DNA of 64,000 nucleotides from Schistocephalus solidus. Lineage: Eukaryota > Platyhelminthes > Cestoda > Diphyllobothriidea > Diphyllobothriidae. Location of the stretch: the NCBI GenBank assembly GCA_017591395.1, contig WEDG01005135.1, forward strand, positions 186,001-250,000, written 5' to 3'. Position numbers and translations under genes: made by a program. A model generated the notes under the pieces. That model had not been told where the DNA came from. It was given only the letters and a program-made list of their open reading frames with translations, and did not search any database. The first letter of the stretch is position 1. Each line of letters starts with the position of its first letter. Shown piece by piece: positions 37,341 to 47,165 of this stretch.

Positions 37341-37520
37341 GAATAATAAACAAATTGTTTCGGTGCTCGGACGAAATTCATCGTTTCTCAAATTTTTGGT
37401 TATTTTGGTAAATAATACATCTACCCTAACACCCACGCAAACAGCATTCACGAAATTTGCTGATCTTGTTATTGAGTGGCGGATTTTTATGTGCGTGTGT
37501 GCGGCGATGTCAGGCGATGT
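37341..37520. repeat. Flank unit shared by fold-backs 1 and 2 (second copy)
   Basis: This aligns with 36,271-36,450 in the same orientation. Its first part (AACAAATTG, then GGTGCTCGGAC) also resembles the sequence after fold-back 3 (from 37,997), so the three fold-backs belong to tandemly related units. Confidence 0.6.
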
Positions 37521-37589
37521 CAGTAAATTAAAATTTAAATGATCAAATTGAAATCTTTTCGAGGACTGTAGCAATTTGTTTATAAGTTT

Positions 37590-37626
37590 CAGCTTTCAAA
37601 GGCCTGTAGGCGTTTATCGTCAGAGC
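37590..37626 (-). ncRNA. Hammerhead-like left arm of fold-back 3
   Basis: Both boxes match the consensus. Helix II differs in sequence from the sister arms but keeps pairing: AAA with TTT, and GCC with GGC around a TACA loop, with one C-C mismatch. The sister arms have G-U, G-U and U-A at these places. Such paired changes are what a conserved RNA hairpin would show. Confidence 0.45.
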
Positions 37627-37996
37627 TAGCAACAACAACAACAAAAACGCAACACGCAAAAGGGTTAAAAACGAATTAATAAGCACTGTCACCAGTCAGA
37701 AGGTGACTGCACAGGGCTCTGTACGCCAGCATAAATTATATTATCGATTTATTCACTTCTTATCCGTGAAGCAAGCCATAATAAATGCTCGGTTTATCTT
37801 TTTTACGGTATGGGTGATAATTTTGATGGCTACGAAGTTTCGTGGCCCATTTCTTAGTTGTGGGCGCCGGCATACAGATGCCTGTGTTGTCACCGCCATA
37901 ACTGAGTCGATTTGTTTTGTAGCCCCTATGAATTTAACCTTTGTGGTTGTTGCTACTACCTCTGACGATGGATTCGATGCATCCGCTATGAAACTT
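37590..37996. mobile_element. Fold-back element 3 with hammerhead-like arms and a long spacer
   Basis: The left arm (37,590-37,650) reads on the minus strand CTGACGA (37,617-37,623), 19 bases, GAAA (37,594-37,597). The right arm (37,946-37,996) reads on the plus strand CTGACGA (37,962-37,968), 21 bases, GAAA (37,990-37,993). The arms continue into GTTGTTGCT / AGCAACAACAAC. The spacer of about 300 bases is unlike the short loops of the sister elements. A 150-codon frame (37,703-38,155) overlaps the spacer and right arm, has no recognised motif, and is probably fortuitous. Confidence 0.65.
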
Positions 37997-38059
37997 AGAA
38001 TATTAAACAAAATTGCTGCGGTAGCTCGAACAGACTTCTCCTTTGCTCATGCAGTAGAC

Positions 38060-39624
38060 GTGTTATTCTATAGAACCTCGACCGACAATATGAAATTTTT
38101 CATTTCGAAAGGATTGCTTAAATCGAGGTGTAGTATTATTTATTATGAACCATAGCCTCATTTTTCGTATGAAGTATATTTCAATGAAAAAGGGCCTCGA
38201 AAATCAACGAGGTAGATTCTTGCTGCATAGAGTGTGTCAAAAGACTCTTGCAAACTGCTGAACTTTACGAAAGATTGCTTATCATTCACATATTGTCATC
38301 AATAAATGTAACTTATTTAAGAAATAATAATGCAAACATTTCAGTGGACTAACAATGCGAAGTAAATAATAAAATATATTACGATTTTTATAAATAACAA
38401 CATTTAGAAAAGCGGCAAATTCGGAAAAGGTTTAAAATTGCCTTAAATGTGTTCGCGTAAATAAAAGATGTACAGAAAGCCTTAAACTGCATAACAAAAA
38501 GTAATACCGTTGGAAATTAGTACTTTATAGCAGTTTGCACTCAAACACCCTCCAGTTCACGTAATGTTTTTGACACGGATTCACGAGGATTAACCGTTGT
38601 TTCTTCTACCTATAGATTATTTGTGATTTGCTTACTAAAGCAAACAGATCTTTTCTTGTTATCATTGACAGGTTCCTCACAGTAAAAAGCGATTTCGTAA
38701 GTTTCCATGCTGACAGGCCGCTTAGAGTTTAATAACTGTAGTAAAATTGTCAGGTGCAATCGTAAACATTTCATTTTATGTATATTAAGGGATGTTTTCT
38801 TGCGCCAAAGGCAGTTACACGTAAGTTCTTGTGTTTTATTATAGACTTTCAGGGTGTCCTTAAAATACCGGTGAAAGCTTCGCAATTTTCAGTGTTTTCA
38901 ATCGATCCCATAAATTCACACTCGTCTCTGTGATTAGCGAAACGTTGAAATAATGACATTTCTTAAAACGTTAACGGAAATATTGAGTTTTTTGGCATTA
39001 TTTAAAGAATGTACAATAGAATTCTAATGTACATGGCTGCATGGGTCATACTTGTAAACTCACCAAAACATGAAAACGCTGCCGAGAAACTTTAAAATCG
39101 ACAACAAATGTAATCAATGAAGATGCTTTAAGACAAATTTTATAAATTTTCTCTGTTAAACCATTTTGCTCCACTGACTGATTTCTTCGTTCTTTATCTC
39201 CTAAGATTAAATCGCCGAAGTAATTGGGACCTGTTACCTATAGCTTTCATTACCTAAACATTAGTGCAAGGTTTTCTCCTACAAATGAAAAAAATCACCT
39301 TTCTCTTTTTTGGAGCCATTTTGATATATTATTTTCCTGATGGACTCAGTTTTAAGCTTTAACGGCATAAAAGTGATATCTTAGCTGTTATTAGTATGGA
39401 CAACCATTAAATACCTGGTAACGTTTATTTCCGTTCAAGCGTGTAAACATTTTGATTGATAAAACCATTAATAAGCACATTATTCATTCACAAATGTACT
39501 TTCTTAACCGTAACGTGTATATATCTAATGTGAAGCCTTTCAGTTAATAACAATAAATCATCTTTATATCCATCATTTATTTTTGCGAAACAAGTCACAA
39601 TATGTCAGCCATTCTTTTTTGTAG
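38060..39624. other. AT-rich stretch without supported genes
   Basis: There is a short match of about 60 bases between 38,250-38,315 and 55,780-55,845 (shared TTTACGAAAGATTG core), suggesting another old repeat. A 91-codon minus-strand frame (38,610-38,885) has no motif. Confidence 0.4.
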
Positions 39625-40013
39625 AGTGTAGTTATTTCCTTCAACTATTCGGCATCCTGTCATGACTGCCATATCCTCGGATTATGCCACACGGTAAGCA
39701 ATTCTACAACTTTATGTAAGTAACTCTTTCAAAATAAAAGATTATTTCCCGTTTTCAGTTGACACCTCATGAGATAGCGCGTCCATTGTTCCTACTCAGC
39801 CCATCTATCCCAGCTTGCGAGACCGTGCGTCACCACTTCGATGAGATGAAGCATCTACATGAGGTCAACAAAAAGGGATCTTGAGACTTCATTATTTTCT
39901 CGTTGCCCGACAGTGCCCTTGACTATAAGGTTGAAGCCGCAAATAATTACCCTCTTATCGTCTCACACATTGACCTACTTCCGGCACCACCACTCTCAGT
40001 TTCTGATTGTTAA
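39625..40013 (+). pseudogene. Split gene candidate with two exons and one in-frame TGA, unknown protein
   Basis: Exon A (39,625-39,693, 23 codons) follows an acceptor (TTCTTTTTTGTAG) and ends at a strong donor, ACG|GTAAGC. Exon B starts at 39,759 after TTTCCCGTTTTCAG. The 65-base intron joins the exons in phase 0. The translation runs VVISFNYSASCHDCHILG, across the junction, then HEIARPLFLLSP, CETVRHHFDEMKHLHEV to a TGA at 39,882-39,884. It continues in the same frame with DFIIFSLPDSALDYKVEA and HIDLLPAPPLSVSDC to TAA at 40,011-40,013. Composition is coding-like throughout and the frame does not change at the TGA. So this is a recently disabled copy, a sequencing error, or a recoded stop. No domain is recognised. 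Earlier exons would lie to the left. Confidence 0.45.
39694..39758 (+). other. Candidate 65-base intron
   Basis: GTAAGC at the 5' end and TTTCCCGTTTTCAG at the 3' end, AT-rich inside, with clearly more coding-like sequence on both sides. Short introns of this size are common in flatworm genes. Confidence 0.5.
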
Positions 40014-42433
40014 CGCAGTTTAACCACTCCATCCTCGCCGAAATCTTTATTGAGGTCATTGGTTTCTCCTTTTAACAACGCATTTATTGGACATTTCTTT
40101 ATTTGTAGCAACAATTGTGACATTTTTACACAATTATTCGGTCTAAAGGAACGACATTAAGGAATTTTAACCTTGGTGGTCCCGTCAGGAGATATTAAAG
40201 TTATTTGCGTTTCCTCTTAAACGATAGGAGCTAGACCCTCCATTAAAACAAAGTTCAAGAACTATACGCCACACATCTTTTAAACGCTTTAAACAGGAAA
40301 CGTTTATTTATGGGGTGTTGTAATATTAAGATACACAAAGCAGTCGCAAACCGATTTCCACCTTTTGTTATGCTCCCTTTTGAACTGCCGTGTGAACTAC
40401 ATTAGTATGATGGCTACCTTTTTTACATTTCGCAATAGAATTTCACTGCACATGCAACTTCAGGCATGTCCTGGAATGAACGCATAAAACACGCATACAA
40501 TGAACCGTTTGGTCACGTCTAATAAGTATAAGAAAATATATCAACTTTCAAAATACTAATAAGATGAGTCGTGCATTCTTTCTTTCCCATATTTAGGGCG
40601 TTGTGCACAAATCACTCGACTTAAACTAGATTTACCGCAAGAAATTGGCAAAATTAAAAATATCAATAGATACGTAGGTTGTTTATAAATATGCAAGGTT
40701 TTCTTGCTGTTTTTAAACGTGATAAGGCATAATCTCCAATCCTCTGAGCATTTAAGACTTTCTCCGGTTTAAAGTGCATTCAGAGTTTCTATTTTATGCA
40801 CGTATTTTTTGTGTGTAAATTAAGATAATGACTAAACGAGTGTTAATACGTAAAAAAGACAACCAGTTAGCAGAAGATGGCTTGTATTATATTCCCGGTT
40901 TAGTTGCTTTGTAAGCTATATTATCATTGTCATTTTAAATAATATCCAGATAGGCTAGTTTTCGCTCCATGCGTTTCGTAACCTCTCTAGAACTTGATTT
41001 CTTTACAGACTTTGTGGAAACCTATTCATTTATATGAATTACTGTACCTGATGCTTATGAAAACAACAAGTTCTTTTGTCAGGACATGTCGTTTTGTTTA
41101 TGTCATACTAAGAATGCAGAATAGGCAATAAAAGAAGTGTAAAACTCATTCTTATTTTCAAGGGGTCTGTGACCAGAGCAAATGATACTGAAAACGAGTT
41201 ACACCGTGATGACCATTTTTGGCTTATAAATAGTTAACACCAATTTGTGTATACTTGTGGTTGTTATTTAAGCCAAATGGGTGTTGTTCTGGATATTCAG
41301 ATTCACCATCAAGTTAATCATTTGAATCAGCTAGAGATGCGAGCATTGAAAACCCAGGGAGCTTATTTGCCATTCAGGCACACCAATGCTAAATTAAGCC
41401 TCTTCCGAATTCATCGTAAGTGTTCACACTCGACTTCTTCGTCGCCGAACACAGGTTTAGGCTTAGATTTTATTTACTAGGGCTCTTTTAAATAACTCCT
41501 ATCAGCAATGAACATTTCTGGCTTCTTAAATTTAATCAGCCAGCCTTAGCTAAAGGCGAGTAGGGTTCCTCAATAAAGATGCATAACAAATAAAAATAAT
41601 TACCGAAAGCGGATATCCGAAAATACAAGAGTAACCTTTTTGGTATAATAGGCGTCATCATTTAGCCAAGTCAAACCCCAGTTTGCAGTACTTGGATAAT
41701 AAGCAAGAAATGATCATTGTGGTTTCCTTTGTCTTTTTATCCGTCCATGCAGCCTTTGTTATTTGAAACTTTGTTAAGATGTGCGAGAACTTTAAGTTAA
41801 GCCCTAAGGTGTGCCATTTGACAAGAATATCGAATGGGGGTATCGGTGAACATATTTTCAAAAGTGAACTGAGCTAACAAAAATCGCACAAGGCAGCATC
41901 TCTAATGCTACCTATTCAAACTTTTGCCATTAAGATGCTAGATATTGTTCTCACTAATAAATACAAATGATTACACGTAAAATTCCCTTGAAACAATCCA
42001 TCAATCGGCACTCGTACAATACATTGTCCCTGATTACGAGAAAATAGGTTTTGTCTATATTTCTTAGGTAGATTCAAGGAACAAAAAGAAAACCCCGTGC
42101 AAAAATGGGGACAAATGCTCAATTATAAATAAAACAAGCTCGAGAATAATTATCACATGCCAAACTAAACGAATGTAAACCTCCTTGTGTATATCAGTAT
42201 CTTGCGTCATGCTGTCTGGCCTACAAAACCAGACAATTCTGCACACCAGATGGCGTTAAAGAAAAACTGGCGATTGCGCATGATATTCTAAGTAAAGTAA
42301 TAATGGGGAATAATGTACGACCGTAATAATACTTATGGAATACAGAAAAACCCTGAAGAAGCCACGCGGGAAAAGAAACAATTCTGCCTGACTGCTTGGC
42401 AGAGACGGTTGGCTTTTGACTTTTTCTGATCAG
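40014..42433. other. AT-rich stretch without supported genes
   Basis: Frames up to 84 codons, none with motifs or good splice context. The part to about 40,110 could be the 3' UTR of the candidate at 39.6 kb. Confidence 0.4.
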
Positions 42434-42868
42434 ATAAAGACACCACTTCCATTTCCGGAGAAACACGCTGGTCAATGGCTCTGCGATCTATTATGTGTAG
42501 CTACTTCTTTCCTTTCTCCCGGGAGCAACCTTCACCAGTCAAACGAGTCGGGTGTCTGTTTGAAACTTTATGGGAATACGTTCAAACTGTGTCAGAAAGT
42601 TGAAATAAAGACGGATACCAGTTCTATTCTGACCAACTTAGTAGACACCAACTACAGCGAGGATGCCAAATGGTCCTTTAAAGTATATTGCAGTGCGTCG
42701 TCTAACTGCTTCACGATTGCTGCAGTCTCTAATCGCCATGGCGGTGAACAGGCCGCTGCCAACGTGACCTGTGCGCATAAAGGAATTTACGCTAGACATC
42801 CGGAATTGCAATGTCTGCCACTTTATTTGTCATCCGTTCGCAGACAATTTTGCGCTGTGTCAAGCTAA
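42434..42868 (+). CDS. Candidate terminal exon of a Cys-rich extracellular protein
   Basis: An acceptor-like GACTTTTTCTGATCAG ends at 42,433 and is followed in phase by 144 codons to TAA at 42,866-42,868. The same frame is open from 42,416. The peptide has nine cysteines (for example in GVCLKLYGNTFKLCQK, FKVYCSASSNCF and NVTCAHKG) and three N-glycosylation sequons (NES, NYS, NVT), which suggests a secreted or surface-exposed, disulfide-bonded segment. There is no membrane helix or GPI-type tail at the end, and no signal peptide in this piece, as expected for a late exon. Codon composition is balanced and G+C is above the flanks. I recognise no domain. An alternative acceptor (CCTTTCTCCCGGGAG) lies inside at about 42,525. 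Confidence 0.4.
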   Translation: MKTPLPFPEKHAGQWLCDLLCVATSFLSPGSNLHQSNESGVCLKLYGNTFKLCQKVEIKTDTSSILTNLVDTNYSEDAKWSFKVYCSASSNCFTIAAVSNRHGGEQAAANVTCAHKGIYARHPELQCLPLYLSSVRRQFCAVSS

Positions 42869-43233
42869 CTGAGCCTTGGTCTATTTCACCCTGTTTTTCT
42901 TGGAAAGAATTATCAGTAACTCGGGCTTAGATAAATATCTCAACCTGGGTCTAACTGTTTAAATATCTATGCAGACTTAGCGTGAATTTATGGAAAAATA
43001 TACATCTTAAACTCCATTTTCCAAGTTATTTAGTGTCGTCTCTTGCGAAACTAAAATTACGAGCTTCTTGAGTGCAAACGATGTCGAGGCAATGCACCGC
43101 TAGACGATAATTTTATCTATCGGAGACAATTTTGGCTTTTTTAAAGTTGGTGCTAGACTAATCAGAATTCTAAAAAATACTCGAAAATATTAGTTTGCTG
43201 AAAAATATATTTCTTCTTATTTGTGTTTTTATA

Positions 43234-43340
43234 GGCAAGTGCAATCATCCAGTCCGTCCTCACGCTTCACTGGACCGACACGCTTTATCTTGTGGACCGC
43301 AAGCCTCCCATATGAATTATGTATCGCGCTAGAAATATGA
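43234..43340 (+). CDS. Candidate exon after a strong splice acceptor
   Basis: One of the best acceptor sites in the window (TTCTTCTTATTTGTGTTTTTATAG) ends at 43,233. All three frames after it stay open for 26-34 codons. One of them contains KCNHPVRPHASLDRHALSCG, which would fit the Cys-rich style of the neighbouring exon. A donor-like TTG|GTGAGG follows at about 43,356, after stops in all frames, so this would have to be a terminal exon unless an earlier donor is used. The frame is undecided. Confidence 0.25.
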
Positions 43341-43626
43341 GAAATCCAGCGTCGCTTGGTGAGGATAAATGTTACCCAGGAATTTCGTAACTGCATACAC
43401 CATTGAGAATTCGGAAAAATCGGGCGAGTAGAGTAAACTGCTAAAAAATAATCTAATTTTGTCATTTAAGTCAACCCGTACGACATTCTGATCAAAATTG
43501 GCTGCACGTATGGTGTAATTTCAGAATCACTCACATTTCCAAAATATCTAACACTTTTGGTTCCAACTCCTTCCTCCATTAAAGGGTGTCCCTAGACACT
43601 ATTACCTTAGTTTCCTCGACTTTTAG

Positions 43627-43841
43627 TGTACCCTCTGCAATCTGCACAGAACTTTGGGTGGAGGACCTTTGAAGATGATGCACACTTCGTCACCTTGCCT
43701 CTAGGAAAGCTAGATAACTGTTTTGCGCGTGCGCACCGCAATGTTCTTAATAAAACCTCTGTCATAAATAAACCTAAGCACAATCTGTTTTTCTTTAAAA
43801 AAAAACACAACCAAGTCTCTCTGGACTTGGTTGCTTCCTAG
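43627..43841 (+). CDS. Candidate terminal exon, unknown protein
   Basis: After the acceptor TTTCCTCGACTTTTAG the second-base frame is open for 71 codons to a TAG at 43,839-43,841. The first 45 residues look like real protein (NFGWRTFEDDAHFVTLPL, then LDNCFARAHRNVLNK). The last 25 are Lys/Phe/Asn-rich and come from AT-rich DNA containing two AATAAA strings, so translation may in truth end or splice earlier. It could be the 3' exon of the gene that includes the exons at 42.4 or 43.2 kb, but no phase-consistent chain could be proved. Confidence 0.25.
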
Positions 43842-44126
43842 TTTGCAGAATGCTGTGTGTTCTGTATTTTTATTGCGTGAGTGTGCTAATAGAAACCCTT
43901 TTCTTCTTCCTAAAAATTGCCGTGTGTTTCAAGATGTCAGTTTATCCTCTCAACTCCGTTCGCTTCAAATTGATGATTTTAGCTCATCCAAAACCTGTGT
44001 ACATGCTAGGGATGCTGATGATATGGTTTGTGAGAAGCCTTAAGAATGCGATCACAGACATATTAAAAATTCACACGCACATATGTTTTTTGTCATTCAT
44101 GGTCAGGCCGTTACAGTGACATTGAG

Positions 44127-44132
44127 AATAAA
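44127..44132 (+). terminator. Poly(A) signal with GT-rich downstream element
   Basis: AATAAA is followed within a few bases by CTTGTGGGTTGTGTTTAGTG, a textbook GT-rich element. It would close a plus-strand transcript that includes the exon candidates at 42.4-43.8 kb. Confidence 0.35.
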
Positions 44133-44159
44133 CTTGTGGGTTGTGTTTAGTGCTTAGTT

Positions 44160-44984
44160 TGCTCTTGAGGGGAGGGGGTTAGCCACACACTTCGTCTCCA
44201 CGCCGCCTGCATGACAAAGTTGGCATGTTGAGGCCGTTCAATTTGGGAACGGGGGGAAGGTTTAGGGTGCGCAGTGAGCGATATGAGCACGTCAAATGCG
44301 CGATTTTAATCTGGTCTTTGACTTAAAAAGCGACAAAAAGTTCGTTTTTCGACTGTGATCACCTCGGCATCTAGATTTTAATGACTGTCTTCTCATTGGT
44401 TTATCTTCTGTGCAGTATCTCAATATAGTTCTCTCCTGCAAGATGTAATGACACACGTCCTAAACTTGCATACAACGTTTGATAATACGTTCATACTTTT
44501 ACCATGAAACCTCATTTTGCGCTTTATAAATGATTGTATTTTATTTTTTTACTGTTCTCCTGTTATTCTTTCTGCTAGAGCTCAGGCGTTTAGGCACATC
44601 TTAAGATCTGTACTTCGGTTGTGAATTTTTACTGCAAAGGTTTTTTTCTTTTAAGCTTAAATCATAAAAATATTTTTACAATATGTAATACATTTTTAAT
44701 CGAATTATTGAGTATGCCATCGGTAACTAGGTCATACCTTTCCAGACAACTGCCACTGTATATCGGCCTATTATCTATCCGTAATTTTATTTTGGCACTG
44801 AATCTGACAAGGCCGAAATTCCGTTTAGAGTGGATCCCATTACATTCATAGCATTTCTTGTAATTGAATTTATTTTCCCAATATTTATGGTACTTTAATT
44901 CTGTTCATGGTGGAGGGAGAACGCTGTTGCTGAAAAACTGTTAAGCATGAGACGAAAAATAATAAATTTCATACCAGAGTCCAG
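44160..44984. other. G-rich patch then AT-rich DNA
   Basis: From 44,167 to about 44,275 there are several G runs (GAGGGGAGGGGG, GGGAACGGGGGG, TTTAGGG). The rest to 44,984 is AT-rich and motif-free. Confidence 0.4.
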
Positions 44985-45854
44985 TCGTCCCAAAAACTAT
45001 TTCAAAATTGTCTAGTCGGTTTTAAACAGACCATTTAATTACATACAGAGGTTATATCTAATAATTTTGAAAATATACCCATTCTTGAAACCTTGACAAA
45101 GAGAAACGATTCACATATAAGCCCTTCCTCTTTTTCAGCATAATACCACAGATCGATTAAATCTCTTGTTATTAGAGAGTGAATGATTTGCCGATTGACT
45201 TTAGATGTGTAAAACTGGAGAAGTAACCAAAAAGAGTATGGTTCGTCTCTTACAAAGGTAAAAAAGAGAATTCTTGGAGGCATATAGGAAGAAAAAAATT
45301 CGATAGTTAAAACAAAAACTTTAACAGCTCGATGTAGACAGAATAAATATGACTCGGGTGGCCAGAGACTCGCGTGGTTATCACTTTTATTGATAATTTT
45401 TGTCTGTCATACTTAGGGGTGAGGGGTTCCATCGACCAAGCTGTTGACTGAGAGTTGGCACCCTTTCGCTTTACTAGTTACACCTGTACGTATACCGGCG
45501 TCCAAATGTTTTTATCCTTTTCTCCGACGTGGTTTCTCTCGCTTGACTGAACGACAATCGATGGGGATTTCAGAGATGGTAGCGAGCCACTTCACTTCAT
45601 TAAGTTAGTCAATGCTCTAATCTTCCCATTGTGTGACATTGTAACTTCAAGTGGCATGAGAGGATGGCTGACGGTTTCCACATTTATTTCGAACTCTGTT
45701 TATTGGTTTAGGGCTTTAATTGCAGACGAATTACCTTTCTTTAGTTGAGGAAAGCTCATTGGTTACTTACGGGACTCGTGCATCTCTTTCGGCTTTAGAG
45801 CTCACGCTCAAGCTCCACCAGCATTCATACAGCGTTATGTATTATAAAAAATGA

Positions 45855-46088
45855 ACATTGCCGACAGAAACGAGGGAGACTGGAATGGCAAATTCAGGCT
45901 TCTTAGCCATCATCAGCCAGTCGTACTCAACCCCAGGTAGTACACCTTATGAGGCTCGAATGTTAAGCAGTTAACTTCTAATGAATAGGCCTCGGGTAGT
46001 GCACCAGTTGGTGTTTGGTAGAATAGGCTGATGACGACTAATCAGCCAGAAATGGCCATTTTAGTCTAACGATTCTTTGTCAACAATG
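45855..46088. mobile_element. tRNA-like short element with inverted hammerhead-like arms (copy in repeat B)
   Basis: The outer ends are ATTGCCGACAG and TCAACAAT. The left arm (minus strand) has GACTGG, CTGATGA (45,910-45,916), a 14-base hairpin (GGCT, AAGA loop, AGCC), then GAAT. The right arm (plus strand) has CTGATGA (46,028-46,034), 14 bases, and GAAA (46,049-46,052), followed by TGGCCATT. In the body GAGGCTCGAATG resembles a tRNA B box. It is the clearest full-length copy. Confidence 0.7.
45878..45922 (-). ncRNA. Hammerhead-like left arm with perfect helix I
   Basis: On the minus strand the order is: GACTGG (helix I, 5' side), CTGATGA, a helix II hairpin of four perfect pairs, GAA, the helix III region ending CCATT, then CCAGTC (helix I, 3' side). 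GACTGG and CCAGTC are perfectly complementary, and the cleavage triplet position reads ATT, which fits the NUH rule. One core base is altered (GAAT for GAAA), so this copy is likely weak or dead. Confidence 0.5.
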
Positions 46089-47165
46089 TTTAGTTGCTTT
46101 CTTGTGCGTATTGCTACACCTGTGCGTACACTTTTTGAGTTTTCTTGTCTGTGATGACAACTTTGATAGCAAAATCGAACCGCTAGACAACTTAATTACC
46201 CCTTCCGGCAAAGGAGTTTCCTTCTTCAAAAACCACCATGCATATCAATTTTCTCGGTTTTTAACTTTTTCCATTTACTTTCAATTTTTGTGAACAGCCG
46301 TCTGTAAATATCAGGAGGGAATATTTGGCGCACTCAGGCGTAATGAGAAGGGCAAGATTTGTAACACATTTACCTTATTGTTTATCGCCTTCGATCGACA
46401 GCCGCTAGGCCGTTTTGCATTAAATGGTCGGCGTTTTAAAACTGTCTTTATCATGATTGACTAGAGACATTAACTTTTTAAAAACTGCATAATTAGTTAC
46501 CATTCTGACGCACAGCTACTATGTAAAGCCCAAACACATGTGCTTTGTCGATCTTGTGCCACTGTCTGACGCAACTGCGAAGTTTTCAGCTCATTAGCGG
46601 GCCCCCAGCGTTCTTCTTGTGTTTTCTGGTAAATTAAGTCCTGTTTTGTCCTGCGTTGTTTAATTTCTGAGGAAATTAATGCGCAAAAGAGGAATAAATC
46701 CCTTATTTTTGTGGTCGTCCTGAAAATTGACATGAATATGTGAGATGAAATCCATTAGTTGCTGTTGAATAGCATATAATATTCCTAAACTGCCACCAGG
46801 CAGTCATTATTATACAACTGCGTAATTATTGACCATACTGCCGGCACATAGGTAGCACCGGGGATACCTACAGATGAGCCGAAGACCCCAGGATGCGTAA
46901 AGCGGTGGCAAAAGATAGGTGGAATATGCGTGTCTGGGCTATGAACTAGCACCTGTGTGTTCAGTACGGTAAATACTTACTTCGTTGTATACTAATGAAT
47001 TGATGTTGGCAGGTTGTGAATAGTACATGCGTATTACGCATTAGCCGATGTATTTTAGCTCAAATATTCATATCGAATTGCGGACTTAGCCTGAATATAT
47101 ATGTGCCGAAAGATTTACTCCAAGTTCTTGCATTATGTTTCTTGGAAATCAAACAAAGCATTTAA

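Larger units (their letters stand above)
44985..47165 (+). repeat. Long dispersed repeat, copy B
   Basis: Same order and orientation as copy A (9,430-11,510); landmarks are listed there. Copy B is slightly longer, partly because of small insertions around 46,850-46,920. No protein frame is conserved between the two copies, so I do not think the repeat codes for protein. No PLE sequence follows copy B, unlike copy A. The end (ATATTCATATCGAATTG, then GCCGAAAGATTTACTC) matches copy C. Confidence 0.7.

Noticed and set aside
37703..38155. 150-codon plus-strand frame
   Set aside because: It spans the spacer and right arm of fold-back 3 and runs on into the flank repeat; no recognisable motif.
44167..44275. 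Potential G-quadruplex
   Set aside because: G runs are present but the spacing between the first and second group is too long for a standard four-run motif.
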